A DNA stretch of 64,000 nucleotides from Takifugu bimaculatus (lineage: Eukaryota; Chordata; Actinopteri; Tetraodontiformes; Tetraodontidae), in assembly GCA_004026145.2 (NCBI GenBank), contig CP034983.1:14259488-14323487 (forward strand), given 5' to 3'. Under the pieces are notes generated by a model. It was not told the DNA's origin, made no database searches, and worked only from the letters and a program-made list of their open reading frames with translations. Every line of letters starts with the position of its first letter. The stretch's first letter is position 1. Below are positions 63,080-64,000 of this stretch, piece after piece. Made by a program: the position numbers and the translations under genes.

Positions 63080-63700
63080 TCAGTGAGAGAACTGAGCTGC
63101 AGCTTTTCCTGGCAGGGTTGTAAATCTGGGCCTAAATGGTGTCAGGGCCATTCTCATGCACATGTGGAGGAGCTCATTGGTAAGCCTGGAACGATATTTT
63201 GTCTTAATTATGTTCATTGTGGAGAAAGCTGTCTCGCAACTGTACGTGGAGCCAAACATGGTCATGATGTACAAGGCAGAAACTATCTGGAACCAGAAAG
63301 TGTCAGGGTCAGTTCCTCTGAACTGTTCTCTCAGGGCAACATAAGCCTGGAGATCAACCAGTTCCATTTGAAGAGGTGCAACATTTGCCCACTTGAAGAG
63401 GTGTGTGACTTCCTTTGAGTACCCCCTGACATCTGTGATGAGAAATGGGTTCCGAATGAAGATGGTAAGCTGCTGTCCAAAGCAGAAGCTGTCAAAACGT
63501 TTGCTGAAGTTAACAATCAGCTTATTAACAAAGTCAACAAAAGAAGACACATCTCTCTTTCCCTGAACCTGGTCCTGCAGTGCTGGGAAGTGGACAGTCT
63601 CCTTGCAGGTCTTTGCTGAACACCTCAAGTTTCCTCTGAAAGGAGCGCACAGCTGTCAGTTCACAAATGGAATTGTTCTTGCCCTGTAGCTTCATGTTCA
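63080..63700 (-). pseudogene. hAT transposase C-terminus, frameshifted
   Basis: Open from 63628 down to 63080: DVSSFVDFVNKLIVNFSKRF, YSKEVTHLFKW, then the dimerisation motif TMFGSTYSCETAFSTMNIIK and YRSRLTNELLHMCMRMAL. Upstream residues (LQGKNNSICELTAVRSFQRK at about 63630-63695) lie in another frame. N-terminal and catalytic parts were not found. Confidence 0.75.
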
Positions 63701-64000
63701 GAGATGAACATGCAGAGACTTGATTGGCTGAGTAGCATCACGTGGGATGGCTTAACTCTTATGTGATTGGTCAGTTAATTTCCTCCGGGGCAGCTTTCCT
63801 AGTGTTTACGGCATTGGTTGTAAACATTAGAAAAGCTGCCCCGGTTAAATAGAAGTGTCACGTCAAATTCATCTAATAATTAATGGATTCTAGATCCGGG
63901 TCCGTACACGATTGCTTCTGGGTCCGGACTCGGACCGGGGTCCGCCAGTTAGTGATCTATGCATTAGATCCAGTAGATCCATTTTTTACTCTGAAGTGTT

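Larger units (their letters stand above)
61123..63962 (-). mobile_element. Decayed hAT element split by a LINE
   Basis: The left end reads AAGGGTATTCAACTATAATG, a degenerate hAT terminus; the right end near 63962 is less clear. An 8-bp ATTAGATC occurs on both sides (61115-61122, 63963-63970). The transposase remnant lies at 63080-63700; 61320-62965 is a later LINE insertion. Confidence 0.6.

Overview
The window is vertebrate, almost certainly a ray-finned (teleost) fish. It has intron-split genes with GT-AG splice sites, Rex3-type (RTE) and L2/Rex1-like non-LTR retroelements, hAT transposons with 8-bp target duplications, TA-flanked MITEs and many fish-style microsatellites. No rRNA, tRNA or CRISPR was recognised.

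The core is a head-to-tail array of SLC22-type solute carriers, all on the minus strand, each with 9-10 coding exons and a 10-exon product of about 522-526 residues. The proteins look most like SLC22A13 (OAT10). From left to right: copy 1 (1-2972, runs off the left edge, broken), A (15357-18687, intact), B (21167-24533, broken), C (31548-35345, intact), D (42070-44964, intact), E (45950-48815, intact), F (51624-54444, broken), G (56329-59807, one frame break). Between them lie relics with only a few exons. Copies A, B and C with their flanks are one block repeated three times. D, E and F form a second, mosaic subgroup. Copies 1 and G resemble each other and bound the array. Every frame break found is a single-base insertion: eight in total, with no deletion and no nonsense change.

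Mobile DNA fills the gaps. 8341-13532 is a minus-strand LINE carrying a hAT transposon (8885-11228, perfect 8-bp duplication, one in-frame stop) and a solo LTR (11820-12424). 14152-15071 is an internally deleted Rex3-like element between 65-bp direct repeats. 18909-19539 is a solo LTR at the A/B block junction with non-matching flanks. 24822-27701 is a LINE tail plus a GTF2IRD2-like hAT. 29471-30218 is an element inside an exon-7 relic. 34322-34770 is a MITE inside intron 1 of copy C. 37767-41862 is a nest of Rex3, LINE and solo LTR. 49788-50189 is another solo LTR. 61123-63962 is a decayed hAT split by a LINE.

Biologically the locus is an expanding and decaying family of plasma-membrane organic-anion transporters: about four intact genes, four damaged ones and several fossils, reshaped by retroelement insertion, probable LTR-mediated unequal crossing-over and gene conversion.
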